Positions 47,233-56,514 are shown, counted from the first letter of the stretch. The stretch is DNA of 64,000 nucleotides from Cellulophaga tyrosinoxydans (GCF_900176415.1 NZ_FWXO01000007.1:81861-145860); one strand, 5' to 3'. Notes: generated from the letters alone by a model not told the origin. Numbers and translations are program-made.

Positions 47233-48417
47233 ATGAATCCTTCGTCTTCTGGCTGGATAGAAAAATTTGGACATCTTGTAAAAGATTATCATGGTTTGTA
47301 TGATAATTTTGACGAGCTATACCAACATTTAAAAAGTACTGGTTTTATATATGGAATAAATATTAAGATTCCAGAATTTATACATCCTGAACATCCATTA
47401 TCTGAAGATGAAAAGGCTAAGATAAATTTACTGACTGCATTATATTTTACCTACAGACAGAAAGAAAAAGAAGCCGATTTTAATCAGTTTTTAGATCAGA
47501 TTTTTGAGTTTTACAACCAATTAGGAGTGAATAAAATTTCCTTATTGCATAAAATACTTAATGGAAAAAAAACTTCTTCGCAATTAGAAAAGTTAATCGA
47601 CTCGAGAATTTATATTGATGATAATGTTATTAGCAAAACGTTTAATAGCATCATTACCAACTCACTTTTATTTATAGATGTACTTACATTTAAAAAGTAT
47701 TTAGATTCTAAAACCGATCTAAAAAAGTATGCTGAAGAATTAGAATATGTGACCATAAATTGTATTCATTATACTTTAAAATCGAAACGTAAAAACAAAA
47801 ATGATAAAAAATTAGCGCAGCTTTTTGAGTCTTCATTAACGTTTATTGACCAATCCGAAGATCGTTTTGATGGCTCGTATCGCGACAAATTAAAGACCAA
47901 TTTTTCGCTGTGTGAATACCATTATTTTTTAGATGTTGCCTGCTTAACAGTATGGGAAGATCAGTCATTAGACTACAAAGAATCTGAGTTCATTTTTAGC
48001 CTAGGAAACGACCTTGGTTTACCCTCAGAAACCATCTTAAATTCAATAGAAAATGTGGCTCATTTTTTCGAAGAAAATTCGGAGAAAATGCCCCATTTAA
48101 AAAACAATAATTTGGCGGTACAGTTTTACGATAGCATGTCTAAAATTGTCAATAAACTAATCTTAAGAAACAGTAAAAGACTCAGTAAAGAATTATCTGA
48201 GAGTAAAGAATTAGTTGCCTTATTATCTAAATCGGCAACCAAAGAATTAACCGAAGAAGAAAAGAAAAAAGTACAAAACCAGTTGTTAGATATTTTCAAA
48301 AGCATCCCATCATTAGCAATTTTTATATTGCCAGGTGGTGCTGTTTTATTACCTATATTTATAAAATTAATTCCTAAATTACTACCATCTGCTTTTGACG
48401 AAAACAGAGTGGAATAA
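47233..48417 (+). CDS. LETM1-related protein
   Basis: A 394-residue protein. The C-terminal segment SIPSLAIFILPGGAVLLPIF then IKLIPKLLPSAF is the LETM1-type membrane helix, and the rest is largely helical and soluble. Flavobacterial members of this group are named LETM1-related biofilm-associated proteins. The mitochondrial relatives are cation/proton exchangers or ribosome-binding; the bacterial function is unsettled. A strong bidirectional hairpin follows the stop. Confidence 0.75.
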   Translation: MNPSSSGWIEKFGHLVKDYHGLYDNFDELYQHLKSTGFIYGINIKIPEFIHPEHPLSEDEKAKINLLTALYFTYRQKEKEADFNQFLDQIFEFYNQLGVNKISLLHKILNGKKTSSQLEKLIDSRIYIDDNVISKTFNSIITNSLLFIDVLTFKKYLDSKTDLKKYAEELEYVTINCIHYTLKSKRKNKNDKKLAQLFESSLTFIDQSEDRFDGSYRDKLKTNFSLCEYHYFLDVACLTVWEDQSLDYKESEFIFSLGNDLGLPSETILNSIENVAHFFEENSEKMPHLKNNNLAVQFYDSMSKIVNKLILRNSKRLSKELSESKELVALLSKSATKELTEEEKKKVQNQLLDIFKSIPSLAIFILPGGAVLLPIFIKLIPKLLPSAFDENRVE

Positions 48418-48433
48418 TAGCTGAAAAAGAAGT

Positions 48434-48472
48434 AAAAAACCCACTATAAGTTTTTCTTATAGTGGGTTTTTT
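48434..48472. terminator. Bidirectional terminator between LETM1-like and LytTR genes
   Basis: A 17-bp perfect stem (48434-48450 with 48456-48472, core CCCACTATAAG) with a 5-nt T loop, flanked by A and T runs, suits both converging transcripts. Confidence 0.92.
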
Positions 48473-48511
48473 TATTATTTATAATATTAGATATCAGTTA
48501 TTTAATACCAC

Positions 48512-49267
48512 TTACTCTAACCATAACTTAAAGTCCTTTACGCGCTCTCTACTTACGATGATTTCTTGGTCATTAAAGCGCTCTAATTTAATTTGTAGCC
48601 TTGAATTAGTGTATGAAATGATATCTTTTATATAGGCGACATTCACATAAAATTTACGACTAACCCTAAAAAATAGTTTCGGATCTAAATCGTCTTCTAG
48701 GTTTTCTAAAGTAGTTTCTAATAGGTAATTTCTTCCATCGGTAGTCGCAGCATAGGTGCCTTTATTTTCACTATAAAAACACTCTACCTCATCAGCATTA
48801 ATAATTTTTATGTGTTGCCCTACTCTAGTCGTAAATCGTTTTTTAAACTCACGTTCAATAGGGTTTACCAAGAGCTTTTTTATGTCGTCAAAATCGAGTG
48901 CTAACTTCTCTTTTTTTGGCGCTAAAGATTGGTATTTTTTTACGGCAATTTCTAGCTCTTCATCATCAATTGGTTTTAACAAATAATCTATACTATTTAA
49001 CTTAAAAGCTTGCAGTGCATATTCGTCAAAAGCCGTGGTAAAAATGATAGCACTTTTCACTTCAACAGCATCAAATATTTCGAATGATAATCCGTCTGAA
49101 AGTTGAATGTCTAGAAAAATTAAATCTGGATGTTCGTTATTTTTAAACCATGCAATTGCCTCTTCAACGGAATGCAACATAACAGAAACTTCAACCCCTA
49201 ATTCATCAAGCATTCTGTTTAATCTTCTAGCGGATGGTTTTTCATCTTCAATGATAATTGTCCTCAT
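48512..49267 (-). CDS. LytTR-family response regulator
   Basis: A 251-residue regulator. Residues 1-115 are a receiver: MRTIIIEDEKPSARRLN with acidic pocket EDE, phospho-acceptor in PDLIFLDIQLSDGL, and conserved Thr/Lys in TTAFDEYALQAFKLNSIDYL and LLKPID. Residues 145-250 form the LytTR DNA-binding domain (VGQHIKIINADEVECFYSE, LFFRVSRKFYVNVAYI). It is the last gene of an operon whose first gene is the cognate LytS-type kinase. Ten heptanucleotide repeats end 1 nt before its start codon, so translation of this regulator may be unusual. Confidence 0.9.
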   Translation of the reverse strand: MRTIIIEDEKPSARRLNRMLDELGVEVSVMLHSVEEAIAWFKNNEHPDLIFLDIQLSDGLSFEIFDAVEVKSAIIFTTAFDEYALQAFKLNSIDYLLKPIDDEELEIAVKKYQSLAPKKEKLALDFDDIKKLLVNPIEREFKKRFTTRVGQHIKIINADEVECFYSENKGTYAATTDGRNYLLETTLENLEDDLDPKLFFRVSRKFYVNVAYIKDIISYTNSRLQIKLERFNDQEIIVSRERVKDFKLWLE

Positions 49268-49268
49268 G

Positions 49269-49342
49269 TTTTGGGTTTTGGGTTTTGGGTTTTGGGTTTT
49301 GGGTTTTGGGTTTTGGGTTTTGGGTTTTGGGTTTTGGGTTTT
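49269..49342. repeat. Heptanucleotide tandem repeat, ten copies of TTTTGGG plus TTTT
   Basis: Ten perfect 7-bp units run from 49269 to 49338 and end with TTTT. The plus strand has ten G3 runs spaced by T4, which suits G-quadruplexes; the minus (coding) strand reads (CCCAAAA)n. The tract ends 1 nt before the LytTR regulator ATG, so it forms the immediate 5' leader of that gene in the operon mRNA. No copy is degenerate, suggesting recent slippage. Confidence 0.97.
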
Positions 49343-49436
49343 AAAAATAATTAAAATTTAACGACATCGATTTCTAGACTTCTTTTCTTCAAAATCTTTT
49401 TCGAACCTTAATAATCATTAAGGAGCATCTTTAATT

Positions 49437-49760
49437 TTATTCTTGGTTCATAAACTCCTGAATTTTTTGCTGCTCCCAATTTTTAATAAATTTTGGTCGC
49501 GAACTAAAAACCACAAGTCCATGTATTGCCAATCCTATTCCCCAAAGTATTGGGGTGCCGTAAACGTTCCAATCTATCCAATTTAAAAATTCCGGACTAC
49601 CTAATGCTTCTTTACTTAAAACAGATACGACAACGGTTTCTTTAAAAATAATTATCGCTAAATTAATGATCAAATAAGCTACTAGGTGATTGTAAAAACC
49701 TTTTATTGCAGCTACTCTTTTTTTAGCACGTTCTAATTTTGTTAAACTTACCTTTTTCAT
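49437..49760 (-). CDS. 2TM domain protein
   Basis: A 107-residue membrane protein of the 2TM family. It has the basic helix LERAKKRVAAIKGFYNHLVA, a first helix LIINLAIIIFKE, a second helix WGIGLAIHGLVVF and the terminal NWEQQKIQEFMN. It is the third of three stand-alone 2TM genes following the LytS-type kinase gene, and likely a membrane partner of that system. Confidence 0.85.
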   Translation of the reverse strand: MKKVSLTKLERAKKRVAAIKGFYNHLVAYLIINLAIIIFKETVVVSVLSKEALGSPEFLNWIDWNVYGTPILWGIGLAIHGLVVFSSRPKFIKNWEQQKIQEFMNQE

Positions 49761-49769
49761 AATAGATCG

Positions 49770-50099
49770 TTATTTGTATTTCTCATATTCTTTCTTCTCC
49801 TCGTCTAGATACTTTTTTATCTGACGTTCTTCCCATTCTTTACTAAAAAATGTTCTAAATCCGAACACCTTCATTCCATGAAAAAAGAGGCCTAAACCCC
49901 AGGCTGCAGGTGTTATTAAATGACCAAAAAAGAATAGTGCATCAAAAACTGACCAACCATTATTTATTTGCGCCACTGTATTTACAGCAATGATGGCAAT
50001 ATTCATAATCACATAAATGGTTAAATGAATATAAAACCCTTTTATTTGTTTTATTTTCTCAGCGGCTCTTTCTTGTTTGCTTATATTATTTGTGTCCAT
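49770..50099 (-). CDS. 2TM domain protein
   Basis: A 109-residue 2TM protein starting at ATG 50099 (MDTNNISKQERAAEKIKQIK); a TTG further upstream would overlap the preceding gene. Layout is as its neighbours: AAEKIKQIKGFYIHLTIYV, two helices, and FFSKEWEERQIKKYLDEEKK at the end. The gap to the next 2TM gene is 9 nt. Confidence 0.85.
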   Translation of the reverse strand: MDTNNISKQERAAEKIKQIKGFYIHLTIYVIMNIAIIAVNTVAQINNGWSVFDALFFFGHLITPAAWGLGLFFHGMKVFGFRTFFSKEWEERQIKKYLDEEKKEYEKYK

Positions 50100-50119
50100 T
50101 TTATTATTTTTTTTAACTT

Positions 50120-50422
50120 CTATTCCCAACGTCCTTTTCGATCTTCATCTTTCATTAATTCTTGTATTTTGCGCTCTTCCCAGTCTCGCCCAAATAAAGA
50201 GGTATAGCCAAAAAGCTTTATCGCTTGGATAATAGTGCCGATTGATACTCCAAACACGACCCATAAAAACCAAGGGTATCTCCATTCATTGGTGTAATAG
50301 TTAATAGCGCCCGTTAAGACAATTACAAAAATATTCTTTAACAATGTGGAATAAAACTTCTTAAGACGCTCTACGCGTTCTTTAGCTTTAAAATATTTAC
50401 TGTCGTTATCTAATTTATACAT
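50120..50422 (-). CDS. 2TM domain protein
   Basis: A 100-residue 2TM protein. KERVERLKKFYSTLLKNIFV opens it, two membrane helices follow, and the end is LFGRDWEERKIQELMKDEDR. It follows the kinase gene by about 105 nt and precedes two further 2TM genes, so tandem duplication is the likely origin. Confidence 0.85.
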   Translation of the reverse strand: MYKLDNDSKYFKAKERVERLKKFYSTLLKNIFVIVLTGAINYYTNEWRYPWFLWVVFGVSIGTIIQAIKLFGYTSLFGRDWEERKIQELMKDEDRKGRWE

Positions 50423-50527
50423 GGTGGTTATTTTTAATTGTACATTTCAAATTTCCGCTAATTACAGCTCTTTTCTAAAAGCTAGTTTCCGAACTGTAGT
50501 TTTAACTTCCTGAATTGTAAAATTTGA

Positions 50528-51859
50528 TTAAAAGGTGTCATCATCAATAAGTTCGCGCATTTTTCGCTCCTCCCAGTTCTTGCCAAACAAAGGATTATAG
50601 CCATACGCTTCCATTCCATGTGCCGCTAAACCAAATCCCCAACCTAGGGCAGGAAATAACACCCATGGAAAACTTGTAGTGTTGTAATTTATAAATGCTA
50701 GAATAGGGATTACAATGCAATAGGCTAATAAATTGCCATAAAACCCTTTAATCTTTTCTACTCTTTCTTTTGCTTTTTGATAGCGTTTATCTTCTATATA
50801 ATTTGATTGTGTTTCCATAATTGATACTTGTTTTGTGAGCATCGGTAGTTCTACACTAAAATCCGATACTGTTTTAATAATATTTACTTTTTTCTCCGAT
50901 AATATTTCGTAGCGTTGTTTAATATTCATTAATCCAACACCACTACTCTTTTTTACTACTTGCTTTTCTTGCAAGTTATTGCTAACTACCAATTGACCAC
51001 CATTTTCAAAAACCCGAATATGCAAAGGCCGTTCAGAAGTCACCACATTGTGCTTTACCGCATTTTCTAATAATAACTGTAATGACAATGGCACTATTTT
51101 CGCTTCTGGATTGCTACATGCTTCAATAATATCAAAAACAATACTATCTTCAAATCGCATTTTTAATAGGCGTACATAAGTTCTAGCAAACTGCAATTCT
51201 TCATCCACGGAGACTAAATCTTTGTTTTTTTGCTCCAATACATATCTGTATACTTTAGATAATGATGTGGTGAATTTCTGAGCTTGGCTAGGATCTTCTT
51301 CAATTAAGCTTGTAAGTACATTTAAGCTGTTAAACAAAAAATGAGGATCTAACTGATTTTTCAGAGCATCAAATTTAGCAGATGCTGTTCCGGCAATTAT
51401 TTTTTGCTCTTTTACCTTTTTGTTTTGACTAGCTCTATAAAAATATACCGCATGGAAAAATACCGACGCTACTATGGTAATCAACATCGAAATGGCATAG
51501 AACGTAGGGTTTTCATTTGAAATAAAAGTATTCCAAGTGTTACCAGACATCACCATTTCTGTGATAATGCGGATTATAAAAACCGCCAACATACTTAGCA
51601 CAATACTGCCAACAATACCTATTAACAGTCTAAATTTTCCATATTTTTTCCAAACTACTTTATCATTCAAATAATCAAAAAACGAAACATTTACAAAAGT
51701 CAAAACTATAGCGTACAGAAAGTAATACCCTAAATTCTTTACGAAACCAGCATCAAGACTTAGATTGCCACCGCCTAGCAGTTGCATTCCAATATCTACG
51801 ATAGCAATGACAATGCCTACGATGATACCTGTTCCTATAGTTTTTGTTAAATATTTCAT
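50528..51859 (-). CDS. LytS-type sensor histidine kinase fused to a C-terminal 2TM domain
   Basis: A 443-residue protein. The ATG at 51859 (MKYLTKTIGTGIIVGI) is used; a TTG 24 nt upstream is less likely. Residues 1-150 hold four membrane helices. Residues 165-340 are the His_kinase core: LDPHFLFNSLNVLTSLIEED with the phospho-acceptor His, LQLLLENAVKHNV (N box) and SSGVGLMNIKQRYEIL (G box). From about residue 350 a complete 2TM domain follows in frame (KAKERVEKIKGFYGNLLAYC to FGKNWEERKMREL). An ATG at 50818, at the start of that domain, could also give a separate 96-residue 2TM protein. The partner regulator is the LytTR gene at the end of the operon. Confidence 0.88.
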   Translation of the reverse strand: MKYLTKTIGTGIIVGIVIAIVDIGMQLLGGGNLSLDAGFVKNLGYYFLYAIVLTFVNVSFFDYLNDKVVWKKYGKFRLLIGIVGSIVLSMLAVFIIRIITEMVMSGNTWNTFISNENPTFYAISMLITIVASVFFHAVYFYRASQNKKVKEQKIIAGTASAKFDALKNQLDPHFLFNSLNVLTSLIEEDPSQAQKFTTSLSKVYRYVLEQKNKDLVSVDEELQFARTYVRLLKMRFEDSIVFDIIEACSNPEAKIVPLSLQLLLENAVKHNVVTSERPLHIRVFENGGQLVVSNNLQEKQVVKKSSGVGLMNIKQRYEILSEKKVNIIKTVSDFSVELPMLTKQVSIMETQSNYIEDKRYQKAKERVEKIKGFYGNLLAYCIVIPILAFINYNTTSFPWVLFPALGWGFGLAAHGMEAYGYNPLFGKNWEERKMRELIDDDTF

Positions 51860-52116
51860 TTGTATTGAGTTATCAATGTTCAAGTAAAGTATATTTTAGC
51901 TACTTGATGATTTTTAAAAAGATCGTGTTATTTGCATTAAAGTTAGCAAAAAGTTACTAAGTAGGTGTTTTATTCCTAGGTTTCATATGCTATGATTTTA
52001 AATGATTATGGAAACAAATTTGCGTCAACTTTCCTTTTTTTAAAATTTACGACTTCTCAACTGTAAAAAATACCGACTGAACTGTATTAAAAATGAATTT
52101 ATTCTATAAAATCTAG

Positions 52117-52124
52117 TAATTTTG
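52117..52124 (+). promoter_or_regulatory. Predicted -7 box with near-leaderless start
   Basis: TAATTTTG fits TAnnTTTG and ends 4 nt before the ATG at 52129, so transcription would start at or within a few bases of the start codon. Confidence 0.5.
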
Positions 52125-52128
52125 GCCC

Positions 52129-53676
52129 ATGGTTAGAACATTTCAGCTTCGTATTTCATTAAAAGAAGAAGCTATTGAAGGTATACTGGTAAAGAAAGCT
52201 GCGCAGCATGTTGGCGCTGAGGAAAAAAACGTGATTGTAAAAGTGTTACGCAAATCTATTGATGCGCGAAAACCACGTATCTATTTTAATTATAAACTCG
52301 AGGTTTATATTAACGAAAAGCCTTCTGACCAACCCGATTATACTTTTGATTACAAAGATGTTTCTAAAGCCAAAGAAATACACATTATAGGTTTTGGTCC
52401 TGCTGGAATGTGGGCTGCCCTACGTTGCTTAGAATTAGGCTTTAAACCTATTGTACTGGAACGTGGTAAAAATGTAAAAGACCGACGCCGTGATTTAAAA
52501 GCTATTAACCAAGATCATATTGTAGGCGAAGACTCTAACTACTGCTTTGGTGAAGGAGGTGCTGGCACATATTCTGATGGCAAATTGTACACACGAAGCA
52601 TAAAACGTGGCGATGTACGTCGCATTTTTGAAAGCTTAGTACACCATGGCGCTACGGAACAAATATTGATTGATGCGCATCCTCATATTGGCACGAATAA
52701 ATTACCGAAGATTGTACAAAACATTCGTGAAACTATTCTAGACCGTGGTGGAGAAATACATTTTGACACTCGTGTGGTGGATTTTGTGATTGCAAATAAT
52801 AAGATCAAAGCACTTCAATTAGCTAATGGTAAAGAATTGACAGTCAACCGAGTGATTCTCGCAACAGGCCATTCTGCTCGAGACATTTACTATCTGTTAC
52901 ATAAAAAAGAAATAGCCCTACAAGCCAAATCTTTTGCAATGGGAGTGCGAGTTGAGCATCCACAACAAATTATAGATAGCATACAGTATCATTGCTCAGG
53001 AGAACGTAATGAGCTTTTACCAGCTGCATCGTATAGTTTGGTAGAACAAATAAAAAATAGAGGCGTATACTCTTTTTGTATGTGCCCAGGTGGATTTATA
53101 GTTCCTGCAGCTACCGCACCAGGAGAAATTGTTGTTAATGGCATGTCGCCCTCAAAACGAAACAACTTATTTGCCAATTCTGGTATTGTGGTCGAGATAA
53201 ATGCTGATGAAGATTTACGCAAGTATGAACAACATGGGGTTTTAAAAGGATTAGAATTTCAGAAAGATTTAGAACGTTTGGCCTTTACCGCTGGCGGAAG
53301 AACCCAAACTGCACCCGCACAACGAATGGTAGATTTTGTTGACGGAAAATTATCTAACGATTTAAATCCTACCTCATACCAACCCGGCATCAAATCGGTA
53401 CCATTACATTCGCTTTTACCAAAACTAATAGGTAGCAGATTGCGTGGTGGTTTTGCTGCTTTTGGAGAAAAAATGCAAGGTTATTACACCAATGAAGCTA
53501 ATATTATAGGTGTAGAATCTAGAACTTCATCCCCAGTAAATATTCCAAGAAACGAAAACTTAGAACATCCAGAAATTGAAGGACTTTTTCCTTGTGGAGA
53601 AGGTGGTGGTTACGCCGGAGGTATTGTTTCTGCTGCTATGGATGGTGAACGTTGCGCGGAAGCTGCCTGTAGCTAA
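52129..53676 (+). CDS. COG2509-type FAD-dependent dehydrogenase
   Basis: A 515-residue flavoprotein. Residues 1-80 form a small ferredoxin-like N-terminal domain (FQLRISLKEEAIEGILVKKA). The FAD-binding motif is HIIGFGPAGMWAALRCLELG near residue 87, followed by ERGKNVKDRRRD, and SNYCFGEGGAGTYSDGKLYT. A second FAD site near the end is GLFPCGEGGGYAGGIVSAAM. The group is uncharacterised; it is often annotated as an FAD-dependent protein. No operon partner is evident. Confidence 0.85.
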   Translation: MVRTFQLRISLKEEAIEGILVKKAAQHVGAEEKNVIVKVLRKSIDARKPRIYFNYKLEVYINEKPSDQPDYTFDYKDVSKAKEIHIIGFGPAGMWAALRCLELGFKPIVLERGKNVKDRRRDLKAINQDHIVGEDSNYCFGEGGAGTYSDGKLYTRSIKRGDVRRIFESLVHHGATEQILIDAHPHIGTNKLPKIVQNIRETILDRGGEIHFDTRVVDFVIANNKIKALQLANGKELTVNRVILATGHSARDIYYLLHKKEIALQAKSFAMGVRVEHPQQIIDSIQYHCSGERNELLPAASYSLVEQIKNRGVYSFCMCPGGFIVPAATAPGEIVVNGMSPSKRNNLFANSGIVVEINADEDLRKYEQHGVLKGLEFQKDLERLAFTAGGRTQTAPAQRMVDFVDGKLSNDLNPTSYQPGIKSVPLHSLLPKLIGSRLRGGFAAFGEKMQGYYTNEANIIGVESRTSSPVNIPRNENLEHPEIEGLFPCGEGGGYAGGIVSAAMDGERCAEAACS

Positions 53677-53794
53677 CAGTTTTTGGCGTTCAAGGTTTAT
53701 AGATTAAAATCGATTTTGTTTCTTGATAATTTAAATAAAGCGCATTTTCACAACACTGCATTTTACCTTGATGAATTATTACATTAAAATCACT

Positions 53795-53802
53795 TAATTT
53801 TG
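53795..53802 (+). promoter_or_regulatory. Predicted -7 box for rluF
   Basis: TAATTTTG matches the TAnnTTTG consensus and lies 19 nt before the ATG of the pseudouridine synthase gene. Confidence 0.5.
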
Positions 53803-53821
53803 CATTAGATTAAAGAGCTCC

Positions 53822-54553
53822 ATGACAGAAAAAACGCCTACCCGTATTAATAAATATTTAAGTGAAGTTGGTTATTGTTCGCGAAGAGCTGCCGATAAAC
53901 TAATTGATCAGGGCAGAGTTACCGTTAATGGAAAAGTGCCAGAAATGGGCACTAAAATCACATCAGACGATGAAATTCGTGTAGATGGTGAATTGGTAGG
54001 CAAGCCTAAAGAAAATTTCACCTATTTAGCTTTTAACAAACCTGTGGGGATTGTCTGTACTACAGATACAGGGGTTGAAAAAGATAATATCATCGATTTT
54101 ATAAATTACCCTAAACGTATTTTCCCCATTGGGCGTTTAGATAAACCTAGTGAAGGTTTAATATTTTTAACCGATGACGGAGATATTGTCAATAAAATTC
54201 TGCGCGCTCGTAATAATCACGAAAAAGAATACATTGTTTCAGTAAACAAACCGGTAACTTCAGATTTTTTACATAAAATGAGTAGTGGTGTTCCAATACT
54301 CGATACCATTACCCGCCCTTGCAAGGTTAAAAAAGTAGATAAATACACTTTTAGTATTATACTCACCCAAGGTCTTAACCGCCAAATAAGAAGAATGTGC
54401 GAACATTTAGACTATCGTGTAAAACGCTTGCTACGGGTACGAATTATGAATATTGAGTTAGATGTGGAAGTTGGCAAATGGCGTCATTTAACTAACGCAG
54501 AGCTAAAAGAAATTAATAGATTGGTGTCCGATTCTGCCAAAACTTTTGATTAA
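53822..54553 (+). CDS. rluF: 23S rRNA pseudouridine synthase RluF-like
   Basis: A 243-residue enzyme. An S4 RNA-binding domain (RINKYLSEVGYCSRRAADKL and RVTVNGK) precedes the RsuA/RluB/E/F catalytic domain. The catalytic Asp is in FPIGRLDKPSEGLIFLTDDG, and the later block is LTQGLNRQIRRMCEHLDYRV. The sequence GLNRQIRRMCE is typical of RluF, which modifies U2604 (E. coli numbering). Target base is inferred from family. Confidence 0.88.
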   Translation: MTEKTPTRINKYLSEVGYCSRRAADKLIDQGRVTVNGKVPEMGTKITSDDEIRVDGELVGKPKENFTYLAFNKPVGIVCTTDTGVEKDNIIDFINYPKRIFPIGRLDKPSEGLIFLTDDGDIVNKILRARNNHEKEYIVSVNKPVTSDFLHKMSSGVPILDTITRPCKVKKVDKYTFSIILTQGLNRQIRRMCEHLDYRVKRLLRVRIMNIELDVEVGKWRHLTNAELKEINRLVSDSAKTFD

Positions 54554-54713
54554 CACATCGTTTGGAAAGTTACAATGTCCGCTGTTGAAAGTCATGGTTT
54601 TGCTACCTATCATTTTATACACTACTCCTTAGTTCTAAAATAATTTGAACTTACACTTGAACTTAAGCATTGAACTTTGAACCCTAATCACCTATAAATC
54701 CAAAGTATAGTCC

Positions 54714-54721
54714 TACCTTTG
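54714..54721 (+). promoter_or_regulatory. Predicted -7 box for the DEAD-box helicase gene
   Basis: TACCTTTG matches TAnnTTTG, 17 nt before the ATG at 54739. Confidence 0.5.
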
Positions 54722-54738
54722 CCGCTTATTATAAATAC

Positions 54739-56019
54739 ATGACATTTAAAGAATTAGGAATAGCGGAACCTATATTAAAAGCGCTAGTACAAGAAGGTTA
54801 CGAAAATCCCACCCCAATACAAGAAAAATCAATTCCCATATTATTAAAAGGCAAAGACCTATTAGGTGTTGCACAAACAGGTACAGGAAAAACTGCAGCA
54901 TTTGGCATTCCTATTTTACATCATTTATACACCAACAATAGTGGTATAGGCAAACGTAAAATAAAGGCTTTGGTAGTTACTCCAACACGAGAGTTGGCCA
55001 TACAAATTGGGGAGAGTTTTACTGCTTATGCCCGATTTACTGGTATAAAAAATACGGTAATTTTTGGTGGCGTTAAACAAGCAAAACAAACCGATGAACT
55101 CCGCAAAGGTGTAGAAATTTTAGTAGCTACACCAGGCAGATTATTAGATTTAATGAATCAAGGTTTTATATCGCTTCGCGATTTAGAGCATGTGGTATTA
55201 GATGAAGCGGACCAAATGCTCGACATGGGTTTTATCCATGATGTAAAAAAGATTATTGCTAAGTTGCCTGAAAAACGTCAATCACTATTCTTTTCGGCTA
55301 CCATGCCAAAAACCATTGTAGAATTATCGCGTAAAATGTTGGGCGATTTTGAGCAAGTAACTATAAAACCAGAACAAGCTACTGCTGAAAAAGTAGAACA
55401 AGCTGTATATTTTGTACCTAAGGGCGACAAAGCTAAATTGTTAGTGCATTTAATAGAAACCAAATCGGCAAAAGCAGTATTAGTTTTTTCGAGAACTAAA
55501 CACGGTGCTAATAAAATTGTAAAGTTACTGGGCAAGGCTAATATTAATGCCGCAGCAATACACGGTAACAAATCGCAAACGGCAAGACAAAACGCTTTAA
55601 ACGATTTTAAAGATGGAAAACTTACTGCATTAGTAGCTACGGATATTGCCGCTCGTGGTATTGATATTGATGATTTATCGTTGGTGGTAAATTACGATTT
55701 ACCTAATGTGCCAGAAACTTATGTTCACCGTATTGGACGAACAGGCCGTGCTGATGCCAGTGGCGTGGCTTTATCTTTTTGTGATGCAGAAGAACGAGCC
55801 TATTTAAAAGATATTCAAAAGCTTATAAAACAAACGATCCCTACTATTACAGATCACCCGTTTTTAGATGACGGCAGCAGACCAGTTGACGCACAGGAAG
55901 ATGATAGACCACCTAGAGCTAATAATAGACCTAGAAACGGCAATCAAAAACCAAGAAATTCTAATAATAGAAACCGAAATAAAAATAGGAATCGGAATTC
56001 TACCAAAAAACAAGAATAG
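54739..56019 (+). CDS. rhlE: DEAD-box RNA helicase (RhlE type)
   Basis: A 426-residue helicase. Q motif [10 protein letters not shown], Walker [23 protein letters not shown], the DEAD box [16 protein letters not shown] motif FFSATMPK, and domain 2 motifs ARGIDIDDL and [10 protein letters not shown] are all present. The last 55 residues are a basic, Asn/Arg-rich tail ([20 protein letters not shown]) likely to bind RNA. It acts in ribosome assembly or mRNA turnover in relatives. A hairpin terminator with a GAAA loop follows. Confidence 0.92.
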   Translation: MTFKELGIAEPILKALVQEGYENPTPIQEKSIPILLKGKDLLGVAQTGTGKTAAFGIPILHHLYTNNSGIGKRKIKALVVTPTRELAIQIGESFTAYARFTGIKNTVIFGGVKQAKQTDELRKGVEILVATPGRLLDLMNQGFISLRDLEHVVLDEADQMLDMGFIHDVKKIIAKLPEKRQSLFFSATMPKTIVELSRKMLGDFEQVTIKPEQATAEKVEQAVYFVPKGDKAKLLVHLIETKSAKAVLVFSRTKHGANKIVKLLGKANINAAAIHGNKSQTARQNALNDFKDGKLTALVATDIAARGIDIDDLSLVVNYDLPNVPETYVHRIGRTGRADASGVALSFCDAEERAYLKDIQKLIKQTIPTITDHPFLDDGSRPVDAQEDDRPPRANNRPRNGNQKPRNSNNRNRNKNRNRNSTKKQE

Positions 56020-56022
56020 AAA

Positions 56023-56050
56023 AAAGCCTTGCAGGAAACTGCAAGGCTTT
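56023..56050. terminator. Bidirectional terminator between rhlE and ssb
   Basis: A 12-bp stem AAAGCCTTGCAG (56023-56034) with 56039-56050 and a GAAA tetraloop, flanked by A and T runs; both converging genes can use it. Confidence 0.9.
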
Positions 56051-56072
56051 AATTTTTAGTGGTATTGTTTAT

Positions 56073-56405
56073 TTATTTACCCAGCATTAAAAGCTCGTTG
56101 CATTTAATTTCGGTGATGTAGCGCTTCTCCCCTTCTTTAGTTTCATAAGAACGGTGTACCAATTTACCTTCTACCGCAACCTGCTTACCTTTAGTAAGGT
56201 AGTTTTCTACAATTTCGGCAGTTTTACCCCAAGCCACAATATTGTGCCATTGTGTTTCTTCTACTTTCTCTCCTTGAGCATTTTTGTAGCTATCGCTAGT
56301 TGCAATTGAGAATTTAGCCAGTTTACTTCCGCCATCAAGATTTACGATTTCCGGATCATTACCTAAGTTACCTATTAACTGTACTCTGTTTTTAAGTGCG
56401 TTCAT
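56073..56405 (-). CDS. ssb: Short single-stranded DNA-binding protein lacking the acidic tip
   Basis: A 110-residue OB-fold SSB: NRVQLIGNLGNDPEIVNLDG, KFSIATSDSYKN, TQWHNIVAWGKTAEIVENYL, GKQVAVEGKLVHRSYE, YITEIKCNELLML. It ends right after the OB fold, so the flexible linker and acidic DDxPF tip that normally recruit partner proteins are absent. Flavobacteria often have such a second, short SSB. It lies 1 kb from the recombinase of the cassette array; a link to recombination on folded single strands is speculative. Upstream is a -7 box and a set of helically phased repeats. Confidence 0.88.
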   Translation of the reverse strand: MNALKNRVQLIGNLGNDPEIVNLDGGSKLAKFSIATSDSYKNAQGEKVEETQWHNIVAWGKTAEIVENYLTKGKQVAVEGKLVHRSYETKEGEKRYITEIKCNELLMLGK

Positions 56406-56464
56406 AATTTTAATTTTTAATGTTTAACAGTTAAGACTATCGGAACACTATTGTTTCGACACTG

Positions 56465-56472
56465 CAAACATA
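56465..56472 (-). promoter_or_regulatory. Predicted -7 box for ssb
   Basis: On the minus strand this reads TATGTTTG, a match to TAnnTTTG, 60 nt upstream of the ssb start codon. Confidence 0.5.
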
Positions 56473-56514
56473 CAATCACTAAAAAGTTGAATGCGGTTTG
56501 GAAATAGTTACTTT

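Noticed and set aside
49269..49342. Telomere-like sequence
   Set aside because: The unit resembles ciliate telomeres but lies inside an operon of a bacterial chromosome; slippage is the simpler cause.
49107..49361. Plus-strand frame encoding WVLGFGF repeats
   Set aside because: It is only the heptanucleotide tract read in three frames (a 21-bp period gives a 7-residue repeat) and runs antisense to the LytTR gene.
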